A stretch of 64,000 nucleotides of DNA from Blepharisma stoltei (GCA_914767885.1 CAJZBQ010000018.1:620001-684000), one strand, 5' to 3'. Numbered from the stretch's first letter, positions 36,817-47,640 are shown. Notes: generated from the letters alone by a model not told the origin. Program-made: numbers and translations.

Positions 36817-39354
36817 ATGGGTCTTGAAGAAGAGAGACAAAAAGTTAATTTTTGTGTCACGAACCTTTCCCGTTTTTTAATTTCTCAAGTACTCCCAGAA
36901 GTTTCTTTTGAAAGATGGAGAGAGCTAAAAGAAAAAATCATTAAAGTCCCAGCCTTAATTAATTCATTAGAATGCTACTCAGATACAAGAGAAGATGCCC
37001 TCAATAGAGGAATCAGACACGGCATGGCTTTGAGAGATTTTAGCATCAGAGAAAAATTAACCTCTGCAGAAAGAAGAATTGTTATGGGTTTCTTTCCTCA
37101 GTTGAGCCCTTACATTCTTCACTATGATTTCTTTATGAATGGCTTCTTTCTTCAGGCTAGCGAGGAACAAAAAGCTCAATTTGCAGATAAATTTGAAACC
37201 TTATATCCTATCTAAATGAATTTTAGTCAAATTATTCTTTTTCAGTATAAAGGCTAATTAATGGTTAAGGTATAGAAGTTGTCGGTTGTTATGCCCAAAC
37301 TGAGCTTGGCCATGGCTCAAATGTAAGAGGCCTTGAAACTCAAGCCATTTATCATGCTGAACGAGATGAATTTATTTTAAACAGTCCTACAATAACATCA
37401 ATGAAGTGGTGGATTGGAGGACTAGGCATTGCTGCAACACACGCATTAGTCGTTGCTAAACTTATTGTCAAAGAACAAGATCTCGGGCCACATACATTTT
37501 TTGTCCAAATCAGAAACATGAAGACTCATTCTCCATTGCCTGGAGTTTTTGTAGGAGATATTGGCCCAAAGCCAGCAAATCACGCCACAGATAATGGATT
37601 TTTAAGGTTTGAGTTTGCTAGAGTCCCAAAAAGTGCAATGCTAACAAGATTTGCAAGAATAAACGATAAAGGAGATTATGAAATTTTAGATCCAAACGCT
37701 TTAAAAATTTTATATTCCTCAATTGTAAGAGCTAGAACTAATTTAGTCAAAGACGCCTGGCATTTTTCAGTTATCGCAGCAACCATTGGTATTCGCTATT
37801 CACTAGTAAGAGAGCAATTCCCAGACCCAGAAAATCCTAAAGCTGAGCGAAAATTAATCGACTATCAAATCCAAAGATATAAGCTATTCACAGTCTTATC
37901 AAGACTCTATGCGACCGTATTTGTGAGGTCGTCAATTACTGAGCTTTATAATGAATCTGAAAGATTAGATTAGATTAGATTAATTAGTTTTAGCCGGTCA
38001 CGGAGGTTTATTTCAGCCTCTACCCAGCGCTGCCAGCTTCAGGCTTGCGCCCTAAGCACCGGCTCTGTTACTCACTCCATTTTCTGTCGACGTCACCAAA
38101 AAATGGTGACGTCGTCATCTGACAGGGAGACTCACCCAGGTACTCCTTTGATCAGGGTCTAGTCACCCGGCGCCGTCCTTTCTGGGGAGGGGGGAAAAGT
38201 AGCCTTCCGGAGTCTTCTTCAGGTCCCCAAGCTCCACTACAAGCTTCCTCACTTCCTTCTAGTCCTGAAGTGTGACTCCTGATTCTGCGGCTCTGGTCTT
38301 CTCGTCTTTGTGAGAGGCAAAAAACCTTGTCGTGGTGTCCCGACCAAGGTAAAAAAACCCACCCTGGACACAATATCCAGGCCCCGTTTACTTCTTAACC
38401 CCGTAGTCCCTGAGGGTACAGGAGAAGGACGGGTCGGATGGCTCGCCATTTTAATTGTGTGAATCTGAAAGAAGAATGGTAACTTTTGACGGCTCTTTAC
38501 TAGGAGAACTACATGCTTTATCGTCACTTTATAAAGGATATATCACAGCAATAACATTAGAAAATATTGAAACATGTAGGAGATGCTGTGGAGGACATGG
38601 ATACTCCATGTATTCAGGCCTCCCAAGCTTATACGCTACCTATTTGCCGTCAGTCACTTATGATGGTGACAATAGTATACTAACCCTTCAAGCAGTCAGA
38701 TATATGGTAAATACCATTAAAAAAATCAATAAAGGTCAGCCTGTCCCTGATAAATATTCATTTTTAGCTAAACCTATCCCCAATCTTTCAGGAACCCAAA
38801 ACCCAGCCTGTCCTAATTTCCACCAAGCTTGTTTCCAGGCCATTTCTCATTACACGCTACATAAGCTCGCCAAAAAAGAAGCCGACTATCTCAAAATTGG
38901 TGCGAAAAAAGAAAAAGTTTGGTCAGATTATTTACAAGTAGAAGGGATAGAAGCTGCAGAAACCTTTTTCTATGTCTCGTCCCATGAAGACTTTATTAAA
39001 GGACTGTCATTAATTACTGATCAAAACACTAGACAAGCTGTTGAGTATTTGCGTCAAATCTATGCTATAAGTGAGATGGAGAAATATAATGGACTTCTTT
39101 TAAACCTAGGAGCCTCTGTAGAAACAATTGAAAATATGAAGCAGACTTTATTAGAAGCTCTGGATAAAGCAAGAAATAACGCGATTGGACTTATAGAAGC
39201 TTTTGATGAGCCGGATGAAATTTTAAATTCGGTTCTTGGGAGAAGGGATGGGAATGTTTATCAATCTATGCTGAATGCAGCAAAATATTTGAACCCTATT
39301 AATAAGACTAGTGTCTACCCAGGGATTCAGCAGTATTTAAGGCCTAAAATTTAG
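36817..39354 (+). CDS. Acyl-CoA oxidase
   Basis: Exons 36817-37208, 37271-37964 and 38473-39354 give 655 residues, the usual length. FAD-binding ACOX signatures: CYAQTELGHGSNVRGLETQA, WWIGGLGIAATHALVVAKL, GPHTFFVQIRN, TDNGFLRFEFARVP and CRRCCGGHGYSMYSGLPSLY. It oxidises acyl-CoA to 2-enoyl-CoA in peroxisomal beta-oxidation, making H2O2. The motif that carries the catalytic Glu in the family (T-Y/F-E-G-D/E-N) reads TYDGDN here, Asp for Glu. No canonical peroxisomal tripeptide: it ends RPKI. ATG 36817 is the first Met. Broken by a 62-bp IES and by retroposon S6. Confidence 0.93.
37209..37270. other. Short TA-bounded IES (62 bp) in acyl-CoA oxidase
   Basis: TA at 37209-37210 and 37271-37272. 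Removal gives FETLYPIEVVGCYAQTELG. Confidence 0.85.
37965..38459 (-). mobile_element. SINE-like retroposon S6, in acyl-CoA oxidase
   Basis: 495 bp flanked by the 13-bp direct repeat TGAATCTGAAAGA (37952-37964, 38460-38472). On the minus strand it starts CACAATTAAAATGGCGAGCC and ends in a GATTA-type microsatellite (AATCTAATCTAATC). Collapse gives ITELYNESERRMVTFDGSLL. The repeat contains no TA. A TA-to-TA cut outside it (37966 to 38481) would also be in frame but would lose a few residues. Confidence 0.82.
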
Positions 39355-39562
39355 ATTATTTAATCCTTCCTCTTGAAAAGAAAAGTATTGAAAAAATTAT
39401 AACTCGCCTAAAAAAAGCAAAAATTTATGATTTTTAAAAAAATATTACGATATATAAGTAATATTATTGTGCGAAATCACTAGTTTAAACAGATTACATT
39501 TTAAAACATAAAATTTTATAATTAAATTATATTTTGTTAATGAAAAAAACTAATATAAAATT
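39355..39562. mobile_element. Degenerate family A MITE remnant
   Basis: The segment 39400-39530 (GATATATAAGTAATATTATT, ACATTTTAAAACATAAAATT) matches the AT-rich core of family A in reverse orientation, but the terminal repeats are lost. Confidence 0.5.
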
Positions 39563-40570
39563 TTATATATAAAAATAAACTTTATTAGAGCTAGAACTTT
39601 TCTTAATTTTAAGATTTTTTGAATTAACCATCATCAATTGAAGCATTTTTTCTAAAGCTTCACATTCATTTGTGATCCTTTCTTTATAAAATCCGTAAAT
39701 TCCGATATACGTTATGCACTGTTCAAATTCGAGATAGGAAATTCTATCAGCAACTGTGTCAACACTCATAACAAGTCTAAAAATTCGAGCTGTTTCTAGA
39801 TTTGTGACTAGTCCAGGAATGAATTTTACATCTATTCCAAGCTGGACCATATTAGCAAGTTTTATCATTTTTGGAGAAATTAGTTCTTGTGTGGAATATC
39901 TTATGAACAAAAATTGTAATAATTTTCGATTTTTTCGTAAAATTTCTTCAATTTCAACTGACTCAAAAGCTTGCTTCCAGTTAGAAAAATTTATGTCAAT
40001 ATAATCCAGTCTATGCCCAGGTATCGTTATATTACTCAATAAAGCTTCTAAATTACTTTGTATGCTTTTTCCTTGAACATTTAGCTCTGATATCTCTACC
40101 ATCAAGTTTATAAACTTAAACAAATCGACTTTTCCTTTGAGGCACACCTGATGAAATATTAAATTTGCTTTTTTTATAGTAAAATGCTTTGATAATAAGT
40201 TAAGCTCGGTAACCAAAATTCTGAACTGTGTAATGGTTATACAATTTTGGCTTCAGTCTGAAAAGCTGGAATATTTCAAAAAAATTTCCTTTAAAATTTC
40301 TAATTATTTCATACTGAAATTCTGAAAACCAATTCTAAGGACTATTCTGTCGACTTCTGGGTCAGGGGTTGCTAGATTTCCTGCACATGTGTTTGCCCGT
40401 GATCCCATCGTTAGTGTGGTTTGGCGAGAATCAGGCCTTGAAAGGTTTCCTGACTGAGTCCTTTGTAATGTGGTTCTTTCTAGGTCTACTCTTAAGTCAT
40501 TCAGCCCGTTTAGTTCATTTTTCAGCTTATTCAGCTCTTCTGCTTGTTTTGCTAAATAAGGAGTTTGCAT
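39563..40570 (-). CDS. Hypothetical protein
   Basis: Exons 40570-40305 and 40271-39563 joined across a 33-bp insert give 324 residues. The N-terminus is coiled-coil-like (AKQAEELNKLKNELNGLNDL), then a Ser/Thr-rich linker (TLQRTQSGNLSRPDSRQTTL) and an alpha-helical C-terminal half (ANLIFHQVCLKGKVDLFKFI) that faintly recalls EF-hand-like helices without Ca ligands. No family recognised. The start lies 22 bp after the CDPK stop. The last residues (SSSSNKVYFYI) look AT-derived, and the real end might continue past another insert. Confidence 0.6.
40272..40304. other. Very short TA-bounded IES (33 bp)
   Basis: TA at 40272-40273 and 40305-40306. Removal gives FQNFSMKYSSFSDWSQNCIT. The smallest insert inferred in this window. 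Confidence 0.6.
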
Positions 40571-40592
40571 ATTATCTAAAGTAATTAACTTA

Positions 40593-42612
40593 TTAAGTTC
40601 TTTTAAGCATCATTTCAGTGAATTCTCTGAAGTCAATGACTCCATCTCCATTTAAATCAACCTCGTTTATAATTTCCTGCCACAGTTCTTCTCTATATGC
40701 ATGATGCTTGCCTAGCACCCCTTTAAGCTCATCAGCTGTGATAGTCCCATTCCCATCCAAATCGAAAGCTCTAAAAGCTGCTTCTAATTTTTCTCTGCAA
40801 AGAAGCCTGGTTTTATTCAAAGTCGCTGCTATGAACTCGTTATAATCAATTTCGCCTGATTTGTCTATGTCTACTTGTGACATAATTCTGGAAACTTCGC
40901 CATCTATATCTTCGAACTGGTTGCTGTATAAGATTCTGAAACCTTCTATAAGCTCATCTCGGGAAAGGGTTCCGCTGTTATCTGAATCTAAGGATTTAAA
41001 TAATGTTAGCATTTCCTCCTGCTCTTGCTTTGTGGACAGCTGGCTTGCCATAAAGGAAAAAGTCGCTTTTTGTAGTGCTCGCTCAGCTCGGAAAGTTTGC
41101 AAATTAGTGAAAATGCTGCGGGCTGTAGCTGGGTTTATCGGAGTTCTGCTTGCATTGTGCATCCATGGGTGGTTTAGCGCTTCTCTTGCAGAAATCCTTC
41201 TTTGTGGCTCAAAGGTAAGCATTTTCGATATCAAATCTTTGGCCTCAAAGCTGATGTTATCCCACTCAGGGCTTGGGTAGCTATATCTCCCTGCTGCAAC
41301 CCTTCTGAGAATTTGCTCATCAGTATTTCCTCCAAATGGAGGATATCCAGCTAAGAAAATATATACGAATTACTTTTAATTAAGATTATTTTATATAAAA
41401 ATAAATCTTATTATTTGCATTTATATATATAAGGAATACATATTCACCCCAGCGCTCCAAATATCGCACCTCTCATCATATGATTTTTTCAATACTTCAG
41501 GCGCTATATAATAAGGAGTCCCAAACTTTTGAGTTAGCTGGACCCCTGGCGTAAAAAATTGGGCAGTCCCGAAATCAATGACCTTTAAATTTGCGTCCGG
41601 TTCTGGGGTGTCCAATAAGAAGTTTTCTGGTTTCAGATCTCGGTGGACTATATTCCTCTCGTGGCAGTATGCAAGTACAGATAGAATTTGCCTCATATAC
41701 TCTGCTGCAACCGCTTCTGAAAATGAGCCGTTGTTGATGATTCTGTCGAATAGTTCACCTCCGTTGCATAATTCAGTAATTAAATAGTATAATTTATTAT
41801 ATTAGATTTTCTAAAAAATATAAATAAGCATTAATTTGCCTGAAATTAATATAAGACGAAATAATTCTTTTCATCTTGGTAAAATTCATAGAGTTTCAAC
41901 ACATTTGGATGATCCAACGCTCGCAGGACAGAAACTTCATTGAAAAAAGTTTACATAATAACAAAATGGCTAGTTCTCTCTGAGAACTATACCTCCTCTG
42001 CAAATTTTATTATTATTATAGGGCTCAACTTTCTAGAAAATTCCTATTTTTGCCCTCTTATAAAATTTACATATAAATTTTTTTAAAAAAAAATTAGCCC
42101 CCTCTGTTAGCGAATAAAATTTTTGGTTTGCTCACGGAGGGGGAATAAGTGAACCTTTATCCACAATGCCAATATGAATTACCGCAATGGGGAATTTCAA
42201 CTGGACCAAGAAGAAATGAGGCATATGATTTTTACTGTTTAGCGCGCCAAAGGAGGGTAGCCCTTAGGCCGAAGATGAGCTGGAGCCAAGTTAGGAGTTA
42301 GGTCAATGACACCAGCGAAGGCATCTGGCCCTTTTTGTGGTGTCCTATGAAATTCTTGCTTGACAAGATATCGATATTATCAGTTGGGAATTAAAAGGGA
42401 GTACTGAAAAAAGTCTGTCTCTCTTCTTCGGTGCGAAGAGTCTTTTTGTGGATGGTTTTCACAGCACGAGCTTCCCCAGTAACTCTATGAGTGATTTTTC
42501 TGACACTCCCAAACGCTCCATCGCCTAGTTTTGAGCCAATTCTATATGTATCTCTCAGCTTCCCTGTCCTTTCGACTACAAAGTCACCATGTGTTACACG
42601 GATAGACTCCAT
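40593..42612 (-). CDS. Calcium-dependent protein kinase (CDPK)
   Basis: Exons 42612-42415, 41950-41852, 41780-41437 and 41361-40593 give 469 residues. Kinase domain from about 22 (IGSKLGDGAFGSVRK; AVKTIHKK), NIVHRDLKPENFLL at about 145, IDFGTAQFF, GTPYYIAPEVL, then the junction/autoinhibitory region and four EF hands in the last 130 residues with Ca loops DSDNSGTLSRDE, DIDKSGEIDYNE, DLDGNGTITADE and DLNGDGVIDFRE. CDPKs link Ca2+ to phosphorylation in plants and alveolates. The N-terminus MESIRVTHGD lacks a Gly2 myristoylation site. Broken by retroposon S7 and two short IESs, all restoring conserved kinase sequence. Confidence 0.95.
41362..41436. other. Short TA-bounded IES (75 bp) in CDPK
   Basis: TA at 41362-41363 and 41437-41438. 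Removal gives DIWSAGVNMYIFLAGYPPFG. Confidence 0.88.
41781..41851. other. Short TA-bounded IES (71 bp) in CDPK
   Basis: TA at 41781-41782 and 41852-41853. Removal gives DEKNYFVLITELCNGGELFD. Confidence 0.9.
41951..42404 (+). mobile_element. SINE-like retroposon S7 in CDPK, with a MITE inside
   Basis: 454 bp flanked by the 10-bp direct repeat TGAAAAAAGT (41941-41950, 42405-42414). The 5' end TTACATAATAACAAAATGGC fits the family start. A truncated family A element (about 42004-42150, ending CTCACGGAGGGGGAATAAG) is nested in it, followed by a GC-rich 3' half. Collapse to one repeat gives ERQTFFNEVSVLRALDHPNV, a perfect CDPK match. No TA pair gives an in-frame join. Confidence 0.8.
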
Positions 42613-42683
42613 TAATGTTATTGATTTTTTTTTGATTTTTGCTAAAGGGAGATAAAGGGTAAAAAATACAGTAAATATTAGCC

Positions 42684-43003
42684 TAACTCCCCCTCGGTGA
42701 GCGAACAAAATCTTTAGAAAAATCCCTATTTTTGACCGAAACCCCACCCTCTGTGAGCGAACAAAAATTTTTATGAAAAAAAAAATTGATATACAAGTGA
42801 TAATTAGTATAATGAAATCTCTAGCTAATTCTGGTTAATTTTAAACAAATTGCAATTTTAAAATATAAATTTAGCAAATAAAAAAATTTTTGCTTCTCAT
42901 TTTTTACAAATTGGAAAATTTTAAATTTGAAAAAAAAATTCTATATGTAAATTATTTTAAAAAAATAGCATTCGCTCACGTAAGAGGGAGGGAGAGGGAG
43001 AAG
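42684..43003. mobile_element. MITE family A upstream of CDPK (320 bp)
   Basis: TA at 42684-42685 and 43004-43005. Left end ACTCCCCCTCGGTGAGCGAA; right end diverged (CGCTCACGTAAGAGGGAGGG). It lies 72 bp 5' of the CDPK start codon. Confidence 0.8.
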
Positions 43004-43005
43004 TA

Positions 43006-43320
43006 AGTACTACAACCTAACATTTTTTTTGGATTTTTAAATTTTCCGAACCTGTTTATTGACTCTTCATTGAAAATTATCAAGCAACAGGCAAGCGGCA
43101 ACATAAGGATTTTTTTAACCTTACTAATATGACAATATTTTATACTGACCCAGCTCATGAAAATATAGCCTAAGAGCTATAAGCCATCCTTGGTGATAGG
43201 GCAATCTTTTATATTATTTAAGGAGAAGACAATTTTCAAAATTAATTATTTAATTAGATTTTAATCTTAGAAAGAATAATGCGTTTAATTCGCGATAAAA
43301 GCTAATATTATTATTAGATT
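43006..43320. other. Intergenic stretch between MITE and HSP90
   Basis: A 60-codon minus ORF (43158-42976) runs into the MITE; after MITE removal it does not join the CDPK frame, so I do not call it. Otherwise AT-rich with no signal. Confidence 0.3.
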
Positions 43321-45734
43321 TTAATCAACTTCATCCATATTTGAATTAGTCGTTTCTTCCAAAGGTGGCAGCTCTTCTACTGGCTCCATGTCTACATCTT
43401 CAATGCTCAGCCCAAGTTTTATCATTCTATGTATTCTATTGGCAAAAACATTAGGCTCGTCTAAGCTAAACCCAGAAGTCAGCAGAGAAGTTTCAAAGAG
43501 CAGCCAAATCAGGTCTTTTACAGTCTTATCTGACTTATCTTGATCGCTTTTTTCTTTTAGCTTGACTATTATTGAATGATTTGGGTTGATTTCCATTGTT
43601 TTCTTAGATTGCATATACATTGAAGTTGTCGGGTCTCTAAGGGCTTGTGCTTTCATGATTCTCTCCATATTGGCAGTCCACCCATATTCCCCAGTAACCA
43701 GTACACAGGGTGAGTCCGAAATTCTTGACCCTACGACTACTTTTTCCACCTTATTCCCTAGTACATCTTTAATTAGCTTGCAAAGTCCTTCAAACTTTGC
43801 TTTGGCTTCCTCAAATTTTTTCTTTTCTTCTTCCCCTTCCTCAAGCTCCAGACTTCTTTTGTGCAGTTTTTAAGTTTTTTCCCGTCAAACTCCTTCAGCT
43901 GCTGTACTGCATATTCATCTATAGGGTCGACCATATAAAGAATTTCATAGCCTTTTTTCTTCAGCGCTTCTGTAAATGGTGAATTTGCGACAGCTTGTCT
44001 GCTTTCTCCAGTAATATAATATATATCTTTCTGACTTTCCTTCATTCTTGCTATATACTCTTTTAGCGAAACCATTTCATCTGCACTTTTTGACGTGTAA
44101 AACCTCAATAATTCGGCTAGTTTTTGTCTATTTGTGGAGTCTTCGTGGATACCAAGCTTCAGGTTCTTGGAAAACTGCTCGTAAAATTTCTTATAGTCTT
44201 CGTCATTATTCGCAATTTCACTGAAAAGCTCAAGGCATTTTTTGACTAGGGTTTTTTTGATGACTGATAAAATCTTATGCTGCTGGAGGTTTTCTCTGGA
44301 AATTGTGAGAGGGAGGTCGTCACTGTCAACGACACCTTTTATAAAATTGAGGTATTCAGGGATAAGCTCAGAGCAGTCGTCCATTATAAAGACACGCCGG
44401 ACATAAAGCTTGATATTGTTAAGTTTTTTGCGGGTCTCGAATAAATCAAATGGAGCACGCTTAGGGACGAAGAGGAGCGCTTTAAATTCAAGCTGACCTT
44501 CGACTGAAAAATGCTTGACGGCAAGATGCTCTTCCCAGTCATTTGTAAGTGATTTATAAAAAGCGGCGTATTCTTCTTTAGTGATTGACTCAGGTTTTCG
44601 CATCCATATTGGCTTGTTTTTATTTACCTGCTCAAATTCATGGGAAACTTCTTTGATTTTTTTCTTTTTTTTCTTTTTCTTCTCTTGCTCCTCTGTGATT
44701 TCTTCAATTTTTTCGTCTTTTTCTTCTTTTTCCTCTTCGTCTTCACTTTCAGAAACCTCTTTTTCCTTAGTTTTTTCTACATAAAGTTCAATAGGAAATC
44801 CAATAAACTGGGAGTGTTTTTTGATTAGGTCTTTCAGCTTTCTTTCTTCTAACTCCACCCTCCGTAAGCGAGCAAAAAAATGGAAAAATCCCTATTTTTT
44901 GGTAAAAATAACACTCTGTGAGCGAACGAAAAATTTTTATGAAAGAATTTTGATATATAAGTGATAATTAATAAATGAAAATCTCATGCTAATTCTGTTT
45001 AATTTCAAACAGTATGCATTTTAAAGAATAAATTTTACAAATTTGGTTTTCAATTTTTGTGAATTAGGATCTTTTTAAATTAAAAAAAATTTACTATAAA
45101 ATTTATATGTAAATTTTTTTAAAAAAAATTAACCCCTCTGTGAGCGAACAAAATTCACTCACGGAGGGGGGAATAAGTATTCAAGCTGGTCTTCTTTTAA
45201 CTGTAAAATAATCTTGGTCCCTCTTGTCAATTTTTCGACAGCTGGGTCTTCATCAGCCATAACAGTAAAAGTCCCGCCAGCGGTAGATTCCCATATATAT
45301 TGTTTATCATCATTATGCTTACTAATGACAGTCACTTTATCAGCCACCAAGAAAGCTGAATAGAAGCCTACCCCAAACTGCCCAATCATGCTTATATCAG
45401 CGCCTGAGGACAGCGCTTCCATAAATGCTTTAGTTCCTGACTTTGCGATAGTCCCCAGATTTTTGACCATTTCTTCTTTAGTCATCCCAATTCCAGTATC
45501 TACAATTGCCAGTGTTTTATTGATTTTGTCAGGAATAATTTTGATACCTAAAGCTTGCTCTAAGTCCAATACAGAGTGATCTGTCAAAGATAAAAATCGA
45601 ATTTTATCAAGGGCGTCTGAAGCGTTAGATATAAGCTCACGTAAGAAGACTTCTTTATTCGAATAGAACGTATTGATTATGAGCGACATAAGCTGCTGGA
45701 TATCAGCGTTGAATGCATAAGTCTCAGTTGACAT
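43321..45734 (-). CDS. HSP90: HSP90, cytosolic (one apparent frameshift)
   Basis: Exons 45734-45174 and 44849-43321, split by a MITE, encode about 696 residues. ATPase domain with [32 protein letters not shown] and [15 protein letters not shown]; charged linker rich in Glu and Lys; middle domain [19 protein letters not shown]-terminal dimerisation domain; tail NSNMDEVD, close to the cytosolic MEEVD signal for TPR co-chaperones. Near 43851 the frame shifts: CTKE is followed out of frame by [17 protein letters not shown]. Adding one base (a G in GAAGTCTGG) would restore [14 protein letters not shown], so a one-base deletion in the assembly or locus is likely. A heat-shock element lies upstream. 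Confidence 0.96.
44850..45173. mobile_element. MITE family A in HSP90 (324 bp)
   Basis: TA at 44850-44851 and 45174-45175. Ends ACTCCACCCTCCGTAAGCGA and inverted. Removal gives [20 protein letters not shown], an exact HSP90 match, which fixes the excision point to the base. Confidence 0.97.
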
Positions 45735-45780
45735 TTTATTATTATAAAAATCAAAAGGGACTGAGAATTTATGGGGTAAG

Positions 45781-45793
45781 GAAAATTCTAGAA
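45781..45793 (-). promoter_or_regulatory. Heat-shock element upstream of HSP90
   Basis: GAAAATTCTAGAA fits three alternating units nGAAnnTTCnnGAAn with no mismatch. It lies about 47 bp 5' of the HSP90 start codon, a plausible HSF binding site. The following 45800-46030 is purine-rich with no other clear element. Confidence 0.75.
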
Positions 45794-46302
45794 TTGGGGC
45801 TTTGTATGGAAGGAGGGAAAGAGAGTAGGAATGATGACGATAGAGAGGAAGGGAAAAGGGAATGGAGGTGCAAGGAGAGGGCAAGAGGAGAAGTTGGAGG
45901 AAAAAAGGAAGTGTATCTTTGGAAAGAAAAGGGTGGATGAGATGGAGTGTTTATGAAAAGAAGAAGGAAGAAGGAGTTAGGTTTACAAAAAAGATAAAAG
46001 AAGTGAAAGAGAGTTATAAATTAGAGTTCAGCATGAGGAGCACTTTTATTTATTGAAAATTATAAAATTTGCGTATAATTATTGATTTTAGTAAAATAAA
46101 ATTTGAAAGTATTAAATCATCCTAATAACGCATAAGATACATAATAATTTTGAAAACATCATTTTTTATCTATATTTTTAGCATAATTGTATCTATACAT
46201 TTCTTTTTTGTCTAGTTTAGTTCAACCCACATTCTTCTCTCAGTATCTTAATCTCTCCACAATTTTATAAAATCCATATTATACTTAAACACGTATACAA
46301 AA

Positions 46303-47575
46303 ATGGAAACCTCAATCCTCCTCTTTGATGTAGATGGCACTCTCACCCCTTCAAGACGCCCAATTACCCCTGAAATGAAAGAATTTATGAAGGAAGTCTG
46401 TTCAAGAGTCCACGTCGGATTTGTAGGTGGGTCAGATCTCCCTAAAATTCATGAACAGCTTGGCGATGAATTATTTGCTCTTGCTGAATATGTTTTCGCA
46501 GAAAACGGCTGCGTAGCTATTAGAAAAGGCCAAGTTTTTTCAGAAGAATCAATTTCAGAAAAAATTGGGGAAGATAATATAAAACAGCTTATAAATTTCT
46601 GTTTGAGATATATAGCAGATATATTGATATTCCTATCAAGTATTTTTATTTAACAATACTTAGACAATTATGCAGTCGGAAAACACCATTTTTATGAGAA
46701 ATCCTCCAAAAAAAGGGGGTGCTTGCCGACTTTAAAAGATTGTATCCTTATAATTGTCTTGATTTATTCTTTATATATAATAAGAAAAGCAAGCCAAATT
46801 AATTAATTGATATTCCTATCAAAAGAGGCACATTCATTGAATACAGAAAAGGAATGCTAAATGTATCACCTATTGGGAGAAACTGCAGCTTAGCTGAAAG
46901 AGACGAGTTTTGGAAAGTTGATAGTGAAGGCAAAGTCAGAGAAAAGTTCGTGGAAGCTTTAAGAAAAAATTTCAGTCATATGGGGCTACAGTTTTCAATA
47001 GGCGGACAAATAAGTATTGATATCTTCCCTCGAGGATGGGACAAAACAAATTGCTTACTCCCCCCCCCTCCGTGAGTGAACAAAAAAATTTTGTTCACTC
47101 ACGGAGGGGGGTTAATGTTTTTTTTTAAAAAAATTTTTGTTTTTGAAATTTAAAAAAATCCTAATTTGCAAAAATTTGAAAGCAAATATTAATTTAATTT
47201 ATAAAATTTATGTTTTAAAATGCAATTCATTTAAAATTAAACAGAATTAGCTCTAGATTTCATTATATTAATTTATCATTTATATATCAAAATTTTTTTC
47301 CATAAAAAATTTTCTATTAAAAAATTTTTGTTCACTCACGGAGGGTGGGTTTTTGGGCAAAAAATGGCGATTTTTCTAATGGTTTTGTTCACTCACGGAG
47401 GGGGGGGGAGTTAAAGTTTTTAGAACACTATCAGACTGTTCACTTTTTCGGTGACAGAACTATGCCTGGCGGAAACGACTATGAAATTTTTGCAAGCGAA
47501 AGGACCATAGGGCACACCGTCACAGGACCTGAAGATACCAAAAATCAGCTTAAAGAGCTTCTAGGGATTCAATAA
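46303..47575 (+). CDS. PMM: Phosphomannomutase
   Basis: Exons 46303-46621, 46804-47055 and 47412-47575 give 244 residues, family length about 245. HAD-type catalytic motif [13 protein letters not shown] with nucleophile Asp9 and acid/base Asp11. [63 protein letters not shown] and [17 protein letters not shown] are hallmark sequences. It converts mannose-6-phosphate to mannose-1-phosphate for GDP-mannose, N-glycans and GPI anchors. Split by a 182-bp IES in the cap domain and a family A MITE. Confidence 0.96.
46622..46803. other. TA-bounded IES (182 bp) flanked by a 17-bp direct repeat, in PMM
   Basis: TA at 46622-46623 and 46804-46805. Overlapping these is the perfect direct repeat ATTGATATTCCTATCAA (46623-46639, 46806-46822). 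Inside are two inverted pairs (AGACAATTAT/ATAATTGTCT and GCAGTCGG/CCGAC). The TA cut gives [20 protein letters not shown] in frame, while collapsing the 17-bp repeat would leave a frameshift. Confidence 0.75.
47056..47411. mobile_element. MITE family A in PMM (356 bp)
   Basis: TA at 47056-47057 and 47412-47413. A near-consensus copy: CTCCCCCCCCTCCGTGAGTG followed at once by its complement, AT core, then two inverted repeats. Removal joins WDKTNCL to [14 protein letters not shown]. Confidence 0.96.
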
Positions 47576-47640
47576 AAAGTAATAATAATTTACTAATCAG
47601 CTCCATTTTAATTGCAAACCTCATTTAACACATAGAAATC

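Noticed and set aside
42976-43158. 60-codon minus ORF (MSWVSIKYCHISKVKK...)
   Set aside because: It runs into a MITE, and after removal of that MITE it does not continue in the CDPK frame or any long frame.
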